64,000 nt of DNA from Cotesia glomerata (Eukaryota > Arthropoda > Insecta > Hymenoptera > Braconidae): NCBI RefSeq assembly GCF_020080835.1, contig NC_058159.1, positions 27,872,474-27,936,473 on the forward strand, given 5' to 3'. Under the pieces are notes generated by a model. The model was given only the letters and a program-made list of their open reading frames with translations, ran no database searches and was not told where the DNA came from. A program made the translations under genes and the position numbers. Each line of letters opens with the position of its first letter. The stretch's first letter is position 1. Positions 13,701 to 29,164 of the stretch are shown piece after piece.

Positions 13701-16700
13701 TAAAAAAAGTAAAACATTGAGGGGGTGAATGAGCTAGGCGGGTTGGGTACGTAATCTGCTAATGGACTCTCTCTATTCCAAATTCACCCTCACTTCGGTA
13801 CGGGTGTGCCATCACCCTCTGCCAAACTTCCTCTCATCCCTCCGATAACTTCCCTCATCCTCTACTTCGTTGCCTTTCTTCCTATTTCATACCCAGTCTT
13901 TATCGACTCTGTCACTCGAATTTCAAACCCAGATCTCCAATGATTTAACGATAGATATTATAAAAAATATAAAAACTTATCATCATCATTAAAAAGTAAC
14001 TAACACTCAAATCAAAGTTTTATTTTACCCAAAAGGTTTTTTAATTTTAACTTTTTTTTACGCATTATACTCTCGACGCTGACGCATCGTGGGCGTAATT
14101 TGCCTGGTCTTGTCTGACCGGTGATCACTGGCACATAAGTATATATTATATATATATAGGGTTGGACTTAATAAAAGCAGATGCTCTTTGAACATATCAG
14201 CTGTCTTCTATACATTCACTTCCATATAGTTTTGTTGTAAAATAAAAATATCACATCGACAGTGATTCAATGACTCACTTTTGTTTATTAGTCATTATTA
14301 TTTTTGTAATAATCATTTCTTTCAACTGATCACCTGGATTTATTTTCAAACTAAATAATAATAATCTATATTATTAAGAGAATAAGCAAAATTTTGTGGC
14401 TAGTGTATTTATATGATAAAATGGGTTTTTATGATTAAATTTGGTATCAGTAGAACAGTCTTGACTTGAATTTGTGCCTTTTCAAGGTTTCATTTCATTC
14501 TCACTGATAGTCAATTTATTATGATAAGTATTTAGGCTGCATTCGAAAATTCTCTATATCTAGATACATAATTAAGAAATGATCTTGTATTTTGAGAACT
14601 ATTGACATTTTTAAAGATATAAGCTCATCCCGACATTACACTCATTGAGACCTTTCATTTGAGTACCCATATCAATTTTTCATATATTTATATATATTAT
14701 ATATATGTTTATATAAAAAATATATCAAAAATGCATGTGGGTACTCAAATGAAAGCTCTTGATGAGTGTAACATCGAAATGAGCTTATATCTTTAAAAAT
14801 GTCAATAGTTAAGAAAGTACAGTGCAATTTAACATAATTAAAAAACGACCTTGTATCTTGTGAAATATTGACATTTTTAAAGATATAAGCTCACCCCGAC
14901 GTTACACTCATCAAGACCTTTCATTTGAGTACCCACATCAATTTTTCATATATTTTATATATTTATATATATGAATATATGAAAAATATATCAAAATGCA
15001 TGTGGGTACTCAAATGAAAGCCCTTGGTGAGGGTAACATAGGGATGAGCTTATATCTTTAAAATATATATTATATATATGTATATATGAAAAATATATCA
15101 AAAATGCATGTGGGTATTCAAATGAAAGCTCTTGATGAGTGTAACATCGGGATGAGCTTATATCTTTAAAAACGTCAATATTTAAGATAGCACAGTGTAA
15201 TTTAACAAAATTCATTATTTAATAAAGGAAAATTTTTATTTTTTATAGTTCACAAGTCACGGCATTCACATAGTGACTGCAAGGTTGCTAGTAATAATAA
15301 TTATTATTATTGCTATTATTAAATTTTTTATTTATAATTGAATATTTAAATATTAACATGAACATGTGATAGTTATTTTTTGATAACGTCTAAAGTACAT
15401 CTGTTGATGACCTAATTCCTAAACATCGTAACCCATAAAACCAAAGACATTAAATTTTTTAATACCATTAATTTATGATCGAACATAAATTATAATTTAT
15501 AATTATTGAAAATGAAATAATTTAAAAATAATCTTTTAATATATAAAGTTTGTTAAAAAAATTATTTTATGATTTACTTTTTGATTAAATTGAAAAAAAA
15601 TTTTTTTTTAATTAATTTAATAAAATTTTTTAAGATATATAATTTATAATAAAAAACAGAAACAAACAAACGGTGAAAATAATTCGAAAGATAAAAAGTT
15701 TGTTATAGAAAATGTAGGAGCACAACCAACTATTTGATCAGGCGTCGCAGTATTCAAGGGGATCGTGCGCCAGAATACATCCCGGGTGTTGATATTCCCA
15801 GTCCTTTATAACAATCGGACTTTCTCCTCGAACACTTTTGGCAAACTATTATCCAGATTAAATCTGGAACTGACACCGGGCGCTTCATCATGTTCTTGTC
15901 CGTCATCTTGATCAGCACCCGGCGAGCGTGTAAAATTACTTGTAAACTCCAACAGAAGCGCAGAATTTGAAAAAGTGTTTATTTACCTCGACTGGTGTCA
16001 TGTCCATGCCGCGTGATGTGATTTAAACAATAGATTATTATTTAATAGACACAGAGACATAATCTGAAGTCTAGAGCTCTACTCCGAATTCATCCATTTG
16101 TATTCAATCGATTGCTTTATTTACAATCCGGAGTGCAAACTCACGTTTATGGTGTACAGTCACCCCTAAATCTCCCATCCCCGTATACGGTTCGAAAACG
16201 CAACCCCATCCAGCTTCCTATATATAGTGGCTATATATAGATTAGTAGTGAGCACTCGTAGCGGCAGTAAGGTCGTCTGTTTGGGCCGTTTCGCCACCCC
16301 AAATCCCGTCGTGAATGCATTACGCGTCAACGAACGCGGAGTAGCAATATCCTGAGCCAGTTTCTCTCTTCTATGGCCTAGCGCACCGACAAGAGCTGTG
16401 AAATAGACGGATCAAGATAGATATATATGTTGTAAGAGTATTCGAAAATAGATGAGTTATTCGGGCTACACCGAGTTATAGCCAAGGGATTATAATACAT
16501 TACCAATTCGACGAGGTATTCTAGTTCGTAACACCTTCGAATATCCTGCTTTGAGGTAATGGTCCAACGTGGAAAGATTTTTCAGTCGGATAATCTCCTC
16601 AGGCTATACGCTTTGCTTCCTACTCTGGATTTGTGTTGAATTTTGTGTTCAGAAACACTATTTTATTATATTTTTAGTAAAAAAATTTTGGAACATTCAA

Positions 16701-19700
16701 ACTTGCAGATAAGATCTAATAAAAGAATTTTGTTATAAATTACTAGCAACCTTGCAGTCACTGTGTGACTGCCGTGACTTGTGAATTATAAATAAATAAA
16801 ATTTTGCTTTATTGAATAATGACTTTTGTTAAATTGCATTGTACTTTTTTAAATATTGATGTTTTTAAAGATATAAGCTCATCCCAATGTTAGATTCATC
16901 AAGAGCTTTCATTTGAGTACCCACATGCATTTTTGATATATTTTTCATATATACATATAGATTTTAAAAATATAAGCTCATCCTGAGGTTACACTCATCA
17001 AGAGCTTTCATTTAAGTACCTACATGCATTTTTGATATATTTTTCATATATACATATATATAAATATATAAAATATATGAAAAATTGATGTGGGTACTCA
17101 AATGAAAGGCCTTGATAAGTGTAACATCGGGATGAGCTTATACCTTTAAAAATGTCAATAGTTTACGAGATACAAGGTCATTCCTTAATTATGTTAAATT
17201 GTACTGTATTTTCTTAACTATTGATATTTTTAAAGATATAAGCTCATCCCGATGTTACACTTATTAAGAGCTTTCATTTGAGTACCCACATGCATTTTTG
17301 ATATATTTTTCATATATACATACATATAATATATATAAATATGTAAAAAATTGATGCGGGTACTCAAATGAAAGGTCTTAATGAGTGTAACATCGGGATG
17401 AGCTTATATCTTAAAAAATGTCAATAGTTCTCAAGATATGTCATTTCTTAATCATGTATCTAAAGATAGAGCATTTTCGAATGTAGCCTAAATACTTATC
17501 ATCATAGACTGACTATCGGTGAGAATGATATGAAATCTTGAAAAGGCACAAATTCAAATCAAGACCTTTGCAATGACACTAAAAAGCCGATTTTATCATA
17601 TGACTATCCTGGAGAAAAAATTTATCTTATTCTGTTAATAATATAGGTAATTAAAAAAGTATTTTTTAATTATTTTAAAAATTTCTCATAATTTCGCTCG
17701 GATTTTCTCTCGGTTTTTAAAAATTTCTCACATTCTTTTAGATTGCAACTGTACTAATTAATAAATAGCAAAGTTGTCTCGACGAAATTCTGAACTGAAA
17801 ATTAAACTATGAAAATTTATTCCCATTGTCTCTTCCAGGGCTGATGTATTGTAAGAAAATACGGAATAATGCGAACAGAGGAAGAAGTAGGTAAGAAAAA
17901 AAACTTGGGGAAGCTAGGGGACACTTGTCAGTGTCGCAAACTGTAGGGCTCGAGAAAGAGGAGACTCTGTAAATATTGTAACAAGTGTGGCTCAGCAGGA
18001 TAGAAGCATGCTTGTGACGATATCCTTCTTGCTCCCCTTATCTTTTTTAATCGATAGTCCTTGTTAATTTCACAATTGGAGTTGTCATTTTCACTATATT
18101 ATACAGGGAAGATATTCGTTGTTATATAAGTTAAAATTTTTCTAAAGATTCTTCGAACTTGTGAAAATTTTGCAAGAGTAAAAAATCTTATCTCTGAATA
18201 ATCTATTTGTTTTTTAAAATAAAGATTATCATATCAAATGTAAACTACTTTCTCTATTATCAACAGTATTATTAGTTTTTCGCTTAGAACTTAAAAAAAA
18301 TAGCACAAATACTTTTGGGAACTTAAATCTAACTCAAATATTTGGTAAAAAATAAAATTTCAGCAAAGTGTTGACGTTAGTTTTATAATTCTTGATAAGT
18401 AATACTTATCTCGTGTGCGTTATGTATAAGAAGAAATACTTAAAATGTCAAATTGTAATTCTATACGTTTGAAAAATCAGGCTAAGACGGTCTTAGTGGG
18501 ACATCGGATATCTCCAAGGTCAGAGTCAGAATGTCACTGAGGTTTAAAGTATAACACAAAAAATAGTTGTTCTTCTTTTTAAATTATCTTTATGGTATCT
18601 AATATTAATCTTATGATAAATTCCAGATTCATCTGCTGATTTGAAAAATTTTCTCTTTTTAGTAGATTTTATAAAAATTTAACTATTGCAACTTTTAAAA
18701 AATTTAGCCATTTTTTGACTCAGTTTGTCGAGCTCAGCGTCTCTAATTCATAATGGATCTTCTCTAAACTCAATATTAAAAGAATAAGAAAAGTTTTGTG
18801 TCAAGATAGTCATTGCAAAGGTCTTGAATTTGTTTCTTTTCAAGGTTTCATTTAATTCTTATCGATAGTCAATTTATTATGATGTATTTAGGCTGCATTC
18901 GAAAATCCTCTCTCTAGATATATAATTAAGAAATGACCTTGTATATTGTGAACCACTGACATTTTTAAAGATATAAACTCACCCCGACATTACACTAATC
19001 GAGACCTTTCATTTGAGTACCCACATCAACTTTTCATATATTTATATATATTATATATATGTATATATGAAAAATATATAAAAATGTATGTGGGTACTCA
19101 AATAAAAGCTCTTGATGAGTGTGATATCGGGATGAGCTTATATCTTTAAAAATTTCAATAGTTAAGAAAGTACAGTGCAATTTAAAATAATTAAGAAACG
19201 ACCTTGTATCTTGTGAACTATTGACATTTTTAAAGATATAAGCTCATGCCAATGTTTTACTCATCAAGTGCTTTCATTTGAGTACCCACATCAATTTTTC
19301 ATATATTTTATATATTATATATATGTATATATGAAAAATATATGAAAATGCATGTGGGTACTCAAATGAAAGCTCTTGATGAATGTAACATTGGAATGAG
19401 CTTATAACTTTAAAATCGTCAGTATTTAAGAAAGTACAGTGCAATTTAACAAGTCATTATTTAATAAAGCAAAATTTCATTTATTTATAAGTTATTAAAT
19501 GAAATCTACTTCCATTTCGGCTACCAAATGACATTTCTTTGGTTAATCAGGAATGCCGAAAGAAAATAAATGAAAAAGTCTGCATCTCATCGGCCCGAGA
19601 TTGCGATCTATCATTGAATGTTTGCGGGACCCCAAGTAAATATATTGAATTTATTTATTACTCCGGTCCACCGTCACGGATCGTTCTCTGGCGTACAGTA

Positions 19701-22293
19701 TACTGAGTATAAGTATAAGTATAAATCCTAAGTGTAGGATCCTAACGTTGGCGAGAGTGGGGTGGACTGGCAATCACAACCCCGGACCACCATTAGCTAA
19801 CCATATGATTATTTCATAGTGCCCCCAGTGTTGTAGGGGCACCCCCGGGTTCTTACGCTATCGTGGGGTGCATATCTTTGCGCTTCGTGGGCACAAATAG
19901 TGACTACACTAGTACAAGTATCATTTTATTTCATTTCATTAGTTTAGGGTCTCTCGCTTTCTCGCTTTTATGTAACATAACATAGACACAGTAGACGAGG
20001 ACGAAGCCGTGACTTTGCTCCAATTCAAGCATAATAATTTGGAAGTAGACCAGTGGAAACATTGAAATGACGACCTGTCACTGGTCATACCGGCGTCACG
20101 GATTTCCGACTGCCTGATTGATTAAAATCTAATGAATAAAAAATATTTATATATATCAAAGTCATTCACAATATTAAAAGATTATAAAAGGTAAACCCTA
20201 ATACCAATATTAATATAAATATTAATTCTTCCATACTTAATCTAAATCCGTTGATTAAAAAAAAATTAATTTTAATATTACATTATTATTAAATATTTCT
20301 TCTTTGATAAATTTTTTAATTTTATTATTGTTTTATTATGAATTATTTTAAAAGACGAACCTTCTACTGACACGTGGCACTTGATTATGATTAAACTGTA
20401 GTTTATCGAGTGTCGGATATCGAGAGCTGGATCACCATTAACACTCTGGACAATTGATACTAGGATTATAGTATTCGACAAATTCTCTAATAAAATGCAC
20501 CGCAGTGTGTTGCCTGGATTAACATCTCTTCTGATTATTTCTTGCTGTCTCCCTAAAATTTGTGTACCAAGATTAGTTTATTCTCTGTATAAATATATAA
20601 ATACATATACACACATATTACTACCGATGACGAGCAGAGGCGGTATAATATAACATATAACATGAATAATATTTCAAAGTAAGCAATAATATATCCTTGT
20701 AGGGGAAAAGAGAAAGAATTGTTTATACATGTGTATATATGTGGTGTGTATACAACTGTATGCATTGTCATTCATCGTAATATGTATAATAGTAATATTC
20801 CAGCCGGCCGACTCGATTCGTAATGCTGATGTATTGATAGGGTCACTTGGGTGTATCAATGTCCCTTTGAGATTTGCGTTTCTAAATCCGATTCGATAAT
20901 TCTATGGTATTATTGTTGTTGTCATCAGTTATTCTTTTTGGGTTATTAAACCCATATTTTGCCAGCGGATTTGTATCATAGTTTTTTAACTCTTTGTTAC
21001 TCTTTTGGGTTCTAATTTATTGCAAAAATTGAGAGAAAAAATTTATTTTTTTTTAAATTGCCGGTTGAAGAAATGAAAATTTTCTTATAGTAATTTTATC
21101 GTTGAAAAAAAATTTTTTTGATCAGAAAAAAAAAAACAATTTTTGTCCCAAATTTATAAAATTTTTTTTTCAACAAGAAAGTTACTAAAAAAATTTTTAT
21201 TTCTTCAGAAGAAATAAAATTTTCAACAAATTAATTTCTTATTACAATTTTTTTTTTCTCAGTGCATAATGCTAAAAATTTATAAATGTATTAATTAATT
21301 TATATATTGCTTCTTCAAATTTTTATTTTGCATGAAAAAAATTCTTCAAATTTATATATTTATGCATTCATTGTTACATACAATCGTGGATATTAATTTG
21401 AGTATGTTTTTAAGTTTACTGGAAAATAGCCATTTGTAAGCTCAAACGTTTATAAACTATATAAATTTTAAAATTAGTTGATGATGTCATTTGTAAAATT
21501 AGTCACAAATAAAAAATGATATTAATGAAATTAGCGAAATTGAAATTTCACCAAATATAAATTCAGTCATTTATAAAATAGCAAAAATCAAAAATTCGTG
21601 GCTACGTGAATTTAGCCAATTCTTACTGCAGAAACTTATAAAATTACCCGATTGTAGATTTTGTGAATTGTAAAATTAGCCGTTTCTAAATCTCTCGTAA
21701 TTCTTGAACAGATCGACGGATCAAAAAATGATTTGAGGCATCTAAAAGTACTTCCATAAATTTAGTTTTTCTGAAAATTAGAGCAGATTCGACCGACTTA
21801 TTCAAAAGTTATAAGAAGTTAAAAAACGGCTAATTTTACAATTCATAAAGTTTACAGTGGGTAATTTTATAAGTTTCTGCAGTAAGAATTGGCTAAATTC
21901 ACGTAGACACAGATTTTTGTTTTTCGCTATTTTATAAATGACTGGACAGTAAAAAATTTTGCGTCAATGCGTCAAAAAATTTTGTGTTAAAAATTTTTAT
22001 GTTAAATATTTAACACTTTTTTGTGTTAATTTAACACTATAAATGTTAAATTTAACACTATAAATGTTAAATTTACACATAAAAGTGTTGAATATTTAAC
22101 CCAAAATTTTTTGACGCAATGACGCAAAATTTTTTACTGTGTGAATTTATATTTAGTGAAATTTCCATTTTGCTAATTTCATTAATATCATGTTTTATTA
22201 GTGACTAATTTTACAAATGACATTATCAACTAATTTTCAAATTTATAGTTTATTTGTTTTTTTAGATAATTACTTTAATCAACTTAAAAGAAG

Positions 22294-22327
<34 letters not shown>

Positions 22328-22793
22328 GACTCTCGATAACTCGAACTTCAAGGGAAGTGATAAAAACTTCGAGTTAACGAATTTTCGACTTAACAAGATG
22401 TTCAAAATTTGCAAGTAGACCAAAAAAATTAAAGAAACACTTGATTTGCAAGAAAATAACTTAGAGAGAAAATATATATTGCAAATAAGAATATAAGAAG
22501 CATTGAAAATTCTTGTAGGAATTTAGATTTGATTGCTATAAGCTTGGACAGTTCGGAAAAAAACGTCTTTATATTTTACTAACTTCGACTTATAGAGTTT
22601 CACTTTTAAAATTCGAGTTATAGAGTATAAATATCCTTTATCGATACTGGAAGGGAAACAATACTAAGTTCGAGTTACAGAGTCTAAATAATTCGAGATA
22701 TCGCGAATTTAAGAGTTCAGCGGAAGGGAATACAAATTTTTTTCCAGTTACTGAGGATTTCGACTTAACAAGATTCGAGTTATCGAGAGTCCA

Positions 22794-22874
<81 letters not shown>

Positions 22875-25800
22875 AATTAGTTAAAAAATCTTGCATAAAA
22901 TTTTAAAAGTAATGGAAAACGCTATTTTTACAATCCTCACCAAAAACCTTAAAAATGGAAATACTTAAACTATTTCTGTAATTATCTTCTCAATTATCTT
23001 CTGTAATTATCTTCTCAATTTTACAAGATTGAATAGTTATTTAAAACATGTCGCTGTAAAATTGATGTTAATTATAAAAACCAAGTAAAGATTAACTTAA
23101 TATTCTTCTTAAATTTTAAATGATCAAATTAGTGAAAGAGTTTCTAAAAAAAACTGTCATATCCTAATGGGAAAAAAAATTAAATTAAATCTAAACAAAA
23201 ATTGTTTAATGTAAAAATATGAGGACTAAAATCCTAGGATCGCTTACCTCATCTCGTAGCTGATTAGACGCGACAGTTGGTCGCGTCGTTGCACTTGCGA
23301 TAGGGTGTGTATTATATATATTTCCTATTCTTCTTCCATAGATCGAGGCGAGAGTACGTCGCGCGGCATTTCACGGGGGTCTGTACCAACTCTCCATACA
23401 CTAGTATGTAATCTGTTGTCCTTGCCACTGATGTATATGTATATGTATATGTACATCGATATATATATTAGCAGCGCTTGGTTGCCGTATGTGCAGCATA
23501 GGATAAAAAGAGATGCTGGGCGATAATACTTACTGACAGGCCGGTCTTGGTCCCCTTGAGTTCTCCATTGGGGTCGTCCGACCCCGAACCTCCACTCGAA
23601 GGTTCAGGGTTCGTAGACGAGACGATTATCGCGTCCCGTTAGAATTATTTTAGCGAGAGTGAAACAGAAAATTATAAGCAGAGTTTTGGAAGGGGCTCGG
23701 GAGAAGAAAAACATACACACTATTCAGCGTACCTAGTTACCCGGGATCCTAGAATGAGCAACTAAACTGGAAATATTGAGTCGAGTGTGTTGCAAGAGCA
23801 AGAGAGATGTTAAACATGCAGGGGTTGCAAAGCTCTACACAGAATTACCCACTGATGTTATAATCCTCTCGTGTTACGCCGTCACACATGCTTCGTTGTA
23901 AGCAATAGTATTTTTTGTCCATCTCACCCTCTTATGCCTTTACTTGTCTTCTTTATACTACTGTATACTCTGCTCATTCAATTTCAATCAACCATCACTG
24001 GCGACACTTGTCAGCCAGATAATCATCCTCTATCTAAAAATCATATCAAAAGTCATTCACATTTACACTTGAATTAATTATTAACAAACATCTATGTTGA
24101 TTTTATTTTATTTATATTATAAATTTGTTTCCAGGATAGTCATATGATAAAATTGGATTTTTTAGTGAAATTTAGTGTCATTGCAAAAGTCTTGATTTGA
24201 ATTTGTGCCTTTTCAAGGTTTCATTCCATTTTCATCGATAGTCAATTTATGATGATAAATATTTAGGCTGTATTCGAAAATGCTCTATTTCTAGATACAT
24301 AATTAAGAAATGATGTTGTATCTTGAGAACTATTGACATTTTTAAAGATATAAGCTCACTTCGACATTACACTCATCAAGACCTTTTCATTTGAGTACCC
24401 ACATCAATTTTTCATATATTTATATGGGTGATTCTCTGTAAGGACGTCTTAAATCTGTACAAAATTGTCCAACCAAATTATTTTTGATTTTATTAGAAAA
24501 AAAAATTAACAAGGGCTACAAAACTATCAGCTTAATCATAATAAATAAACAGCCGATTTAATTTTTGCTTTTTCGATATTTGTGTATCTTTTACCATATA
24601 ACATAACAGGAGACTGTTTGCCAGGGGACTATTTTTTTTATCAAATTGAGAAAAATCAAGCAAACTATTTCAATGCATTCAACTTTTCAAGTTCTCAATG
24701 AATGTTTACATTAATTAGAATAATATTAAGACTTATGGGTCCAATTTTATAAATAAATTATAAATAAAAATAGTTGCCAGGGGACTGAGTTTCTCGTGGC
24801 CCAAACACATATTTCTAGCACAAACGGTGCTTTGACACTAAATAAAATGGCGACAAAGCGCTAACAGCCCTATGGTTATTAACTCAAGGCTAGTTAGGTC
24901 CTTATAACCTTACAAAAGGTAAAATAACACGCTGGATTTTTTTTTGGCTTTGAACTTCTGGCAGGGGACTGTTCTTAAAACGCCTGGGACAAACTTTGGT
25001 TTAATGAATTTAATGAAACAAATTAATTTTCGGTACTTTTTATTGAAGAAGATTATTAGTTAACTAATTAAGTTTATAAACATTATGGACCAAATTATAT
25101 ATTATGGACGAATAACTTAAAATTTAATCTGAAAGTTTTAATTTTGGGAATGGGACAGCCCAGGGAACTGTTATTTCGGTGGTTCACAAATTTATAGCAA
25201 AAAAACCATAATTTATTTCATTTTAGTTTTCAATGCTCCAAATAGAAATGTTTTTTTACTTTCGTAATAAATTTTATTTAGTAACAAAATAACAATTTTT
25301 TTAATAAAGAAATGCCTGGGACAGCAAAAAACATCCCTACAGAGAATCACCCATATATATTATATATATATATATGTAAGTATGAAAAATATATGAAAAT
25401 GCATGTGGGTACTCAAATGAAAGCTCTTGATGAGAGTAACATCGGGATGAGCTTATATCTTAAAAAACGTCAATATATAAGAAAATACAATGTAATTTAA
25501 CAAAAGTCATTATTTAATAAAGCAAAATTTCATTTATTTATAGTTCACAAGTCACGGCAGTCACATAGTGACTGCAAGGTTGCTAATATATTTTATTTAC
25601 CTTGTGCTATTTACCTTATGCTTGCAGATTCCTGGTAACTGGAGGCCTGGTGGACCGCGTGACTCGTCACAACCGGGCGCTCATTGAAACTGATTACCTG
25701 CTCGAGCAAGAACACGAATCTCCGCTCCTCCTGGCATCCTACGACCTTCTGCGTCGGCTTACATGTCACCTGAAACGTGTCAATAATCATGATAGCAATA

Positions 25801-28800
25801 ATTTTAATGTAAATCACGAGTCTGAGCAAACTAGTGCAGAATCTCACCTGTTGGGATGTCTCGAGTCAACTGAAGCCGCCGGAGCTATTGGGTGTCTTTA
25901 CGCAACATTTGCTTTGGCTCACCAGAAATGTACTTCACCCACACCTGGGCAAACTGGCTCATCGTCCTCTTCTGCGAAACTCATGGCTTTGCGGACTCTC
26001 AAATTGTTGAAGTCTATTGGTCAAGTGGATCTTCTAACTCTTCAGGTATAAATCAATATTATAAGACTGCATATTTTTAGGTATTTCATGATAAATCAAC
26101 TATTTTTAAACTAGCTTTGATTTTTCAGTGTGTTTAAAGTAGTCCTTGTGATTTTTATTTCTATTCACTGGGAAAAAAAAAATTTCATAAAAATTTATTT
26201 CTTTTTTACAAAGTATTGTTTTTTTGGGAAGATTTTTTTTTTAATTTATCAACATTCATTTAAGTTGAAAAAATGAAATAAAGTTTTGAAAAAAATAAAT
26301 AAAAATGAAGCTTTAAAAATTTTGAGTTAACATGAAATATCTCAAAGATATGTTTAAATATATTTATTTATTTATTTATTTACATATAAGCCAGCCAGCA
26401 TTATAATTCTATTAACTAATATAGTAAACTTTAAATTATAAATTATTATTTTTAATTTAATTATTAAATTTAATTATAGATTGTAAACATAAATGTAAGT
26501 ATGTATATAATGATATTACACAAAAAAAAAAAATTTATTTGAATCAAGTAAATAATTTTGAAGAATTTCATCTTCTTGATTTGAGTAGAAAAATTCTTAA
26601 ACTAAGAAATTTTTCTTAGTTTAAGTAAATTTTGCTTAATTCAAGAATTTTTTGTGGTAATTATTTACAAATAGAGTCAACCCCATTTTGGACCATAACT
26701 AGGTGAAAAACATTCTTAAATTTTCTTTTTTGATTTTGCTTGTTTTATTCGGCGCATTTATGATAAAAAATGTCGTGAAAGAAAAAAATAAAGATTTCGA
26801 TAGTTTTTTTTGACTTCAAAAGTTGGAAAAAATTTTGGCATTCATGTTTTTGGATAAAATTTCTATAAAAAATCGAACAATTAAAAAAAAAAGTTGAATA
26901 TCACAATTTTCTAACAAATTTATAAATTTTTTTGAAAATTTGAAAAATTTGTTAAAATTGTGATAATAAACTTTTTTTTTAATTCTTCATTTTTTTATGT
27001 ATTTTTCAAAAAAAAATATATCAATAAAATCAAATAGAAATTTCGTTCAAAAAAATGAAAATTAAAATGTTTGACCCCACCTGTAAATAATTACCTTATT
27101 CGTCTTGATTCAAGACAATGAAACTCTTCAAAATTATTTTCTTGGCTTAAAAATTCCTCTTGATTCAAGTTAATTTCTTTTTATTTTTAGTATAAATGAT
27201 TTAAAAAGATTGAATAAAAAAATTTAACTGACTTGACTAGAAAAAGCAACCAAACTCATAAATAATAAGATCAAGTATTTAGGGTTGTAGTTAGTAACCC
27301 TTTTATTTAGATCTCAATTGACTGTGGACTGCGAGTCCATATTGTGTAGATCATTGAAAGGCAAACTGAAGCCCTCATCCTCTGGGTAATTTCTCTACGA
27401 CAAAAATATATTATACTTAGTGAATTATTTATATACATTAGTGTACTTGATACACCCATAAAGGTAGTCCATCAAAAAATAATCAATCGTCTCCTCCCTT
27501 GGGCATATTGAGTCGCGCCTACTGATATATATTTTTTTTTGGCATTAGCCATTTACGAACCCACGGGGTTTCCGAAAGAAAACGAGCGAGAGGGAGAAAA
27601 ATTGAGTGTACGATAGAGACATTATCCCAGCAGGAGACGTCAAGCATATCAACATCACCAGGGAGAAATTCAGTATCCCAATATACTTTAGTGGTAGCAG
27701 CATTATTGCTTGACAGCCGGGTAGGTTGTGGCGATCAAACCACGAATTAAATCTGAACTGAAGCAGTAGCACACCTCGCGCCCACCGTATGTACACACCA
27801 GCTAAAAATAAAGTATGTACCCTAAAGTATTATTTAGTACAGAGTACAGAGTGGGTTAGTTTACTCTTTACAGGAACAAGAGCGAGCTAGGAAGTTTTAC
27901 AGACATCTAGCGTACTTGGACCCCTTGTTTCCCGACGGGATGCCCCCTGTTGTTGTCCCGCGGGAGATCACTAGATTATCCCTCGTTGAGTCCGGCTGCC
28001 GCAAGAAAATTCGATTGCTGAAAGACCACCTTTATTATCTATTCTTTCTGCTGTCTTATTTAATATGACACACACGTCTTCTATTGGCTTGTTAATTATT
28101 AAAACAAATTTATTTTACCCACAAAAACTCTTGTTTAAATAGATTTATTTTTTTATAAAAGAAATTTGTTAAACAAAATTTATAAATGATTCTTAAATTT
28201 TTATAATTATTTAATTAGTAAGATTTTATTTAGATAAATATATTAATCAATATTAAATATATGTATTGCATAAATATTACATTAATCAATTAACATATTT
28301 TGAAATCAGAAATAATAAGAAATTTTTTTTTATTTATTTCAACTATAGCTTAATAAAAATAAAAGTAGTAAGCTTTGTTAAAATAAAATAAAATAAACAT
28401 TTTTTTTTAACTATTAAAATAAAAACTCTAAAGTAATTAAATAATTAAATCTTACTTATTTTTAAATGAATTTTCTGACATGCATTTCATTTAATTGATA
28501 ATCTTAATACTGATATTTTAATAACCCGGAAAAAATGAGTTATAATCTATATTATTAAGAGAATAAGAAAAATTTTGTGTCTAGGATATTCATATAATAA
28601 AATTGGTTTTTTTAGTGAAATTTAGTGTCACTGCAAAGGTCTCGATTTAAATTTTTATTATAAGTATTTAGGGTACATTCGAAAATACTCTATCTCTAGA
28701 CACATAATTAAGAAATGACCTTGTATCTTGTGAACTATTGACATTTTTAAAGATATAAGCTCACCCCGACATTACACTCATCGAGACCTTTCATTTGAGT

Positions 28801-29105
28801 ACCCACATCATTTTTTCATATATCATATATTTATATATATGTATATATGAAAAATATATCAAAATGCATATGGGTACTCAAATGAAATCTCTTGATGATT
28901 GTAACATCGGGATGAGCTTATATCTTTAAAAACGTCAATATTTAAGAAAGTACAGTGCAATTTAACATAATTAAGAAACGACCTTGTATCTTGTGAACTA
29001 TTGACATTTTTAAAGATATAAGCTCATCCCGACATTACACTCATCGAGACCTTTCATTTGAGTACCCACATCAATTTTTCATATATTTTATATATTTATA
29101 TATAT

Positions 29106-29164
<59 letters not shown>

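Noticed and set aside
24426..25352. A remnant transposase gene in the nested element
   Set aside because: Frames were inspected by eye and all are broken by many stops; no DDE-type or other catalytic motif could be supported.
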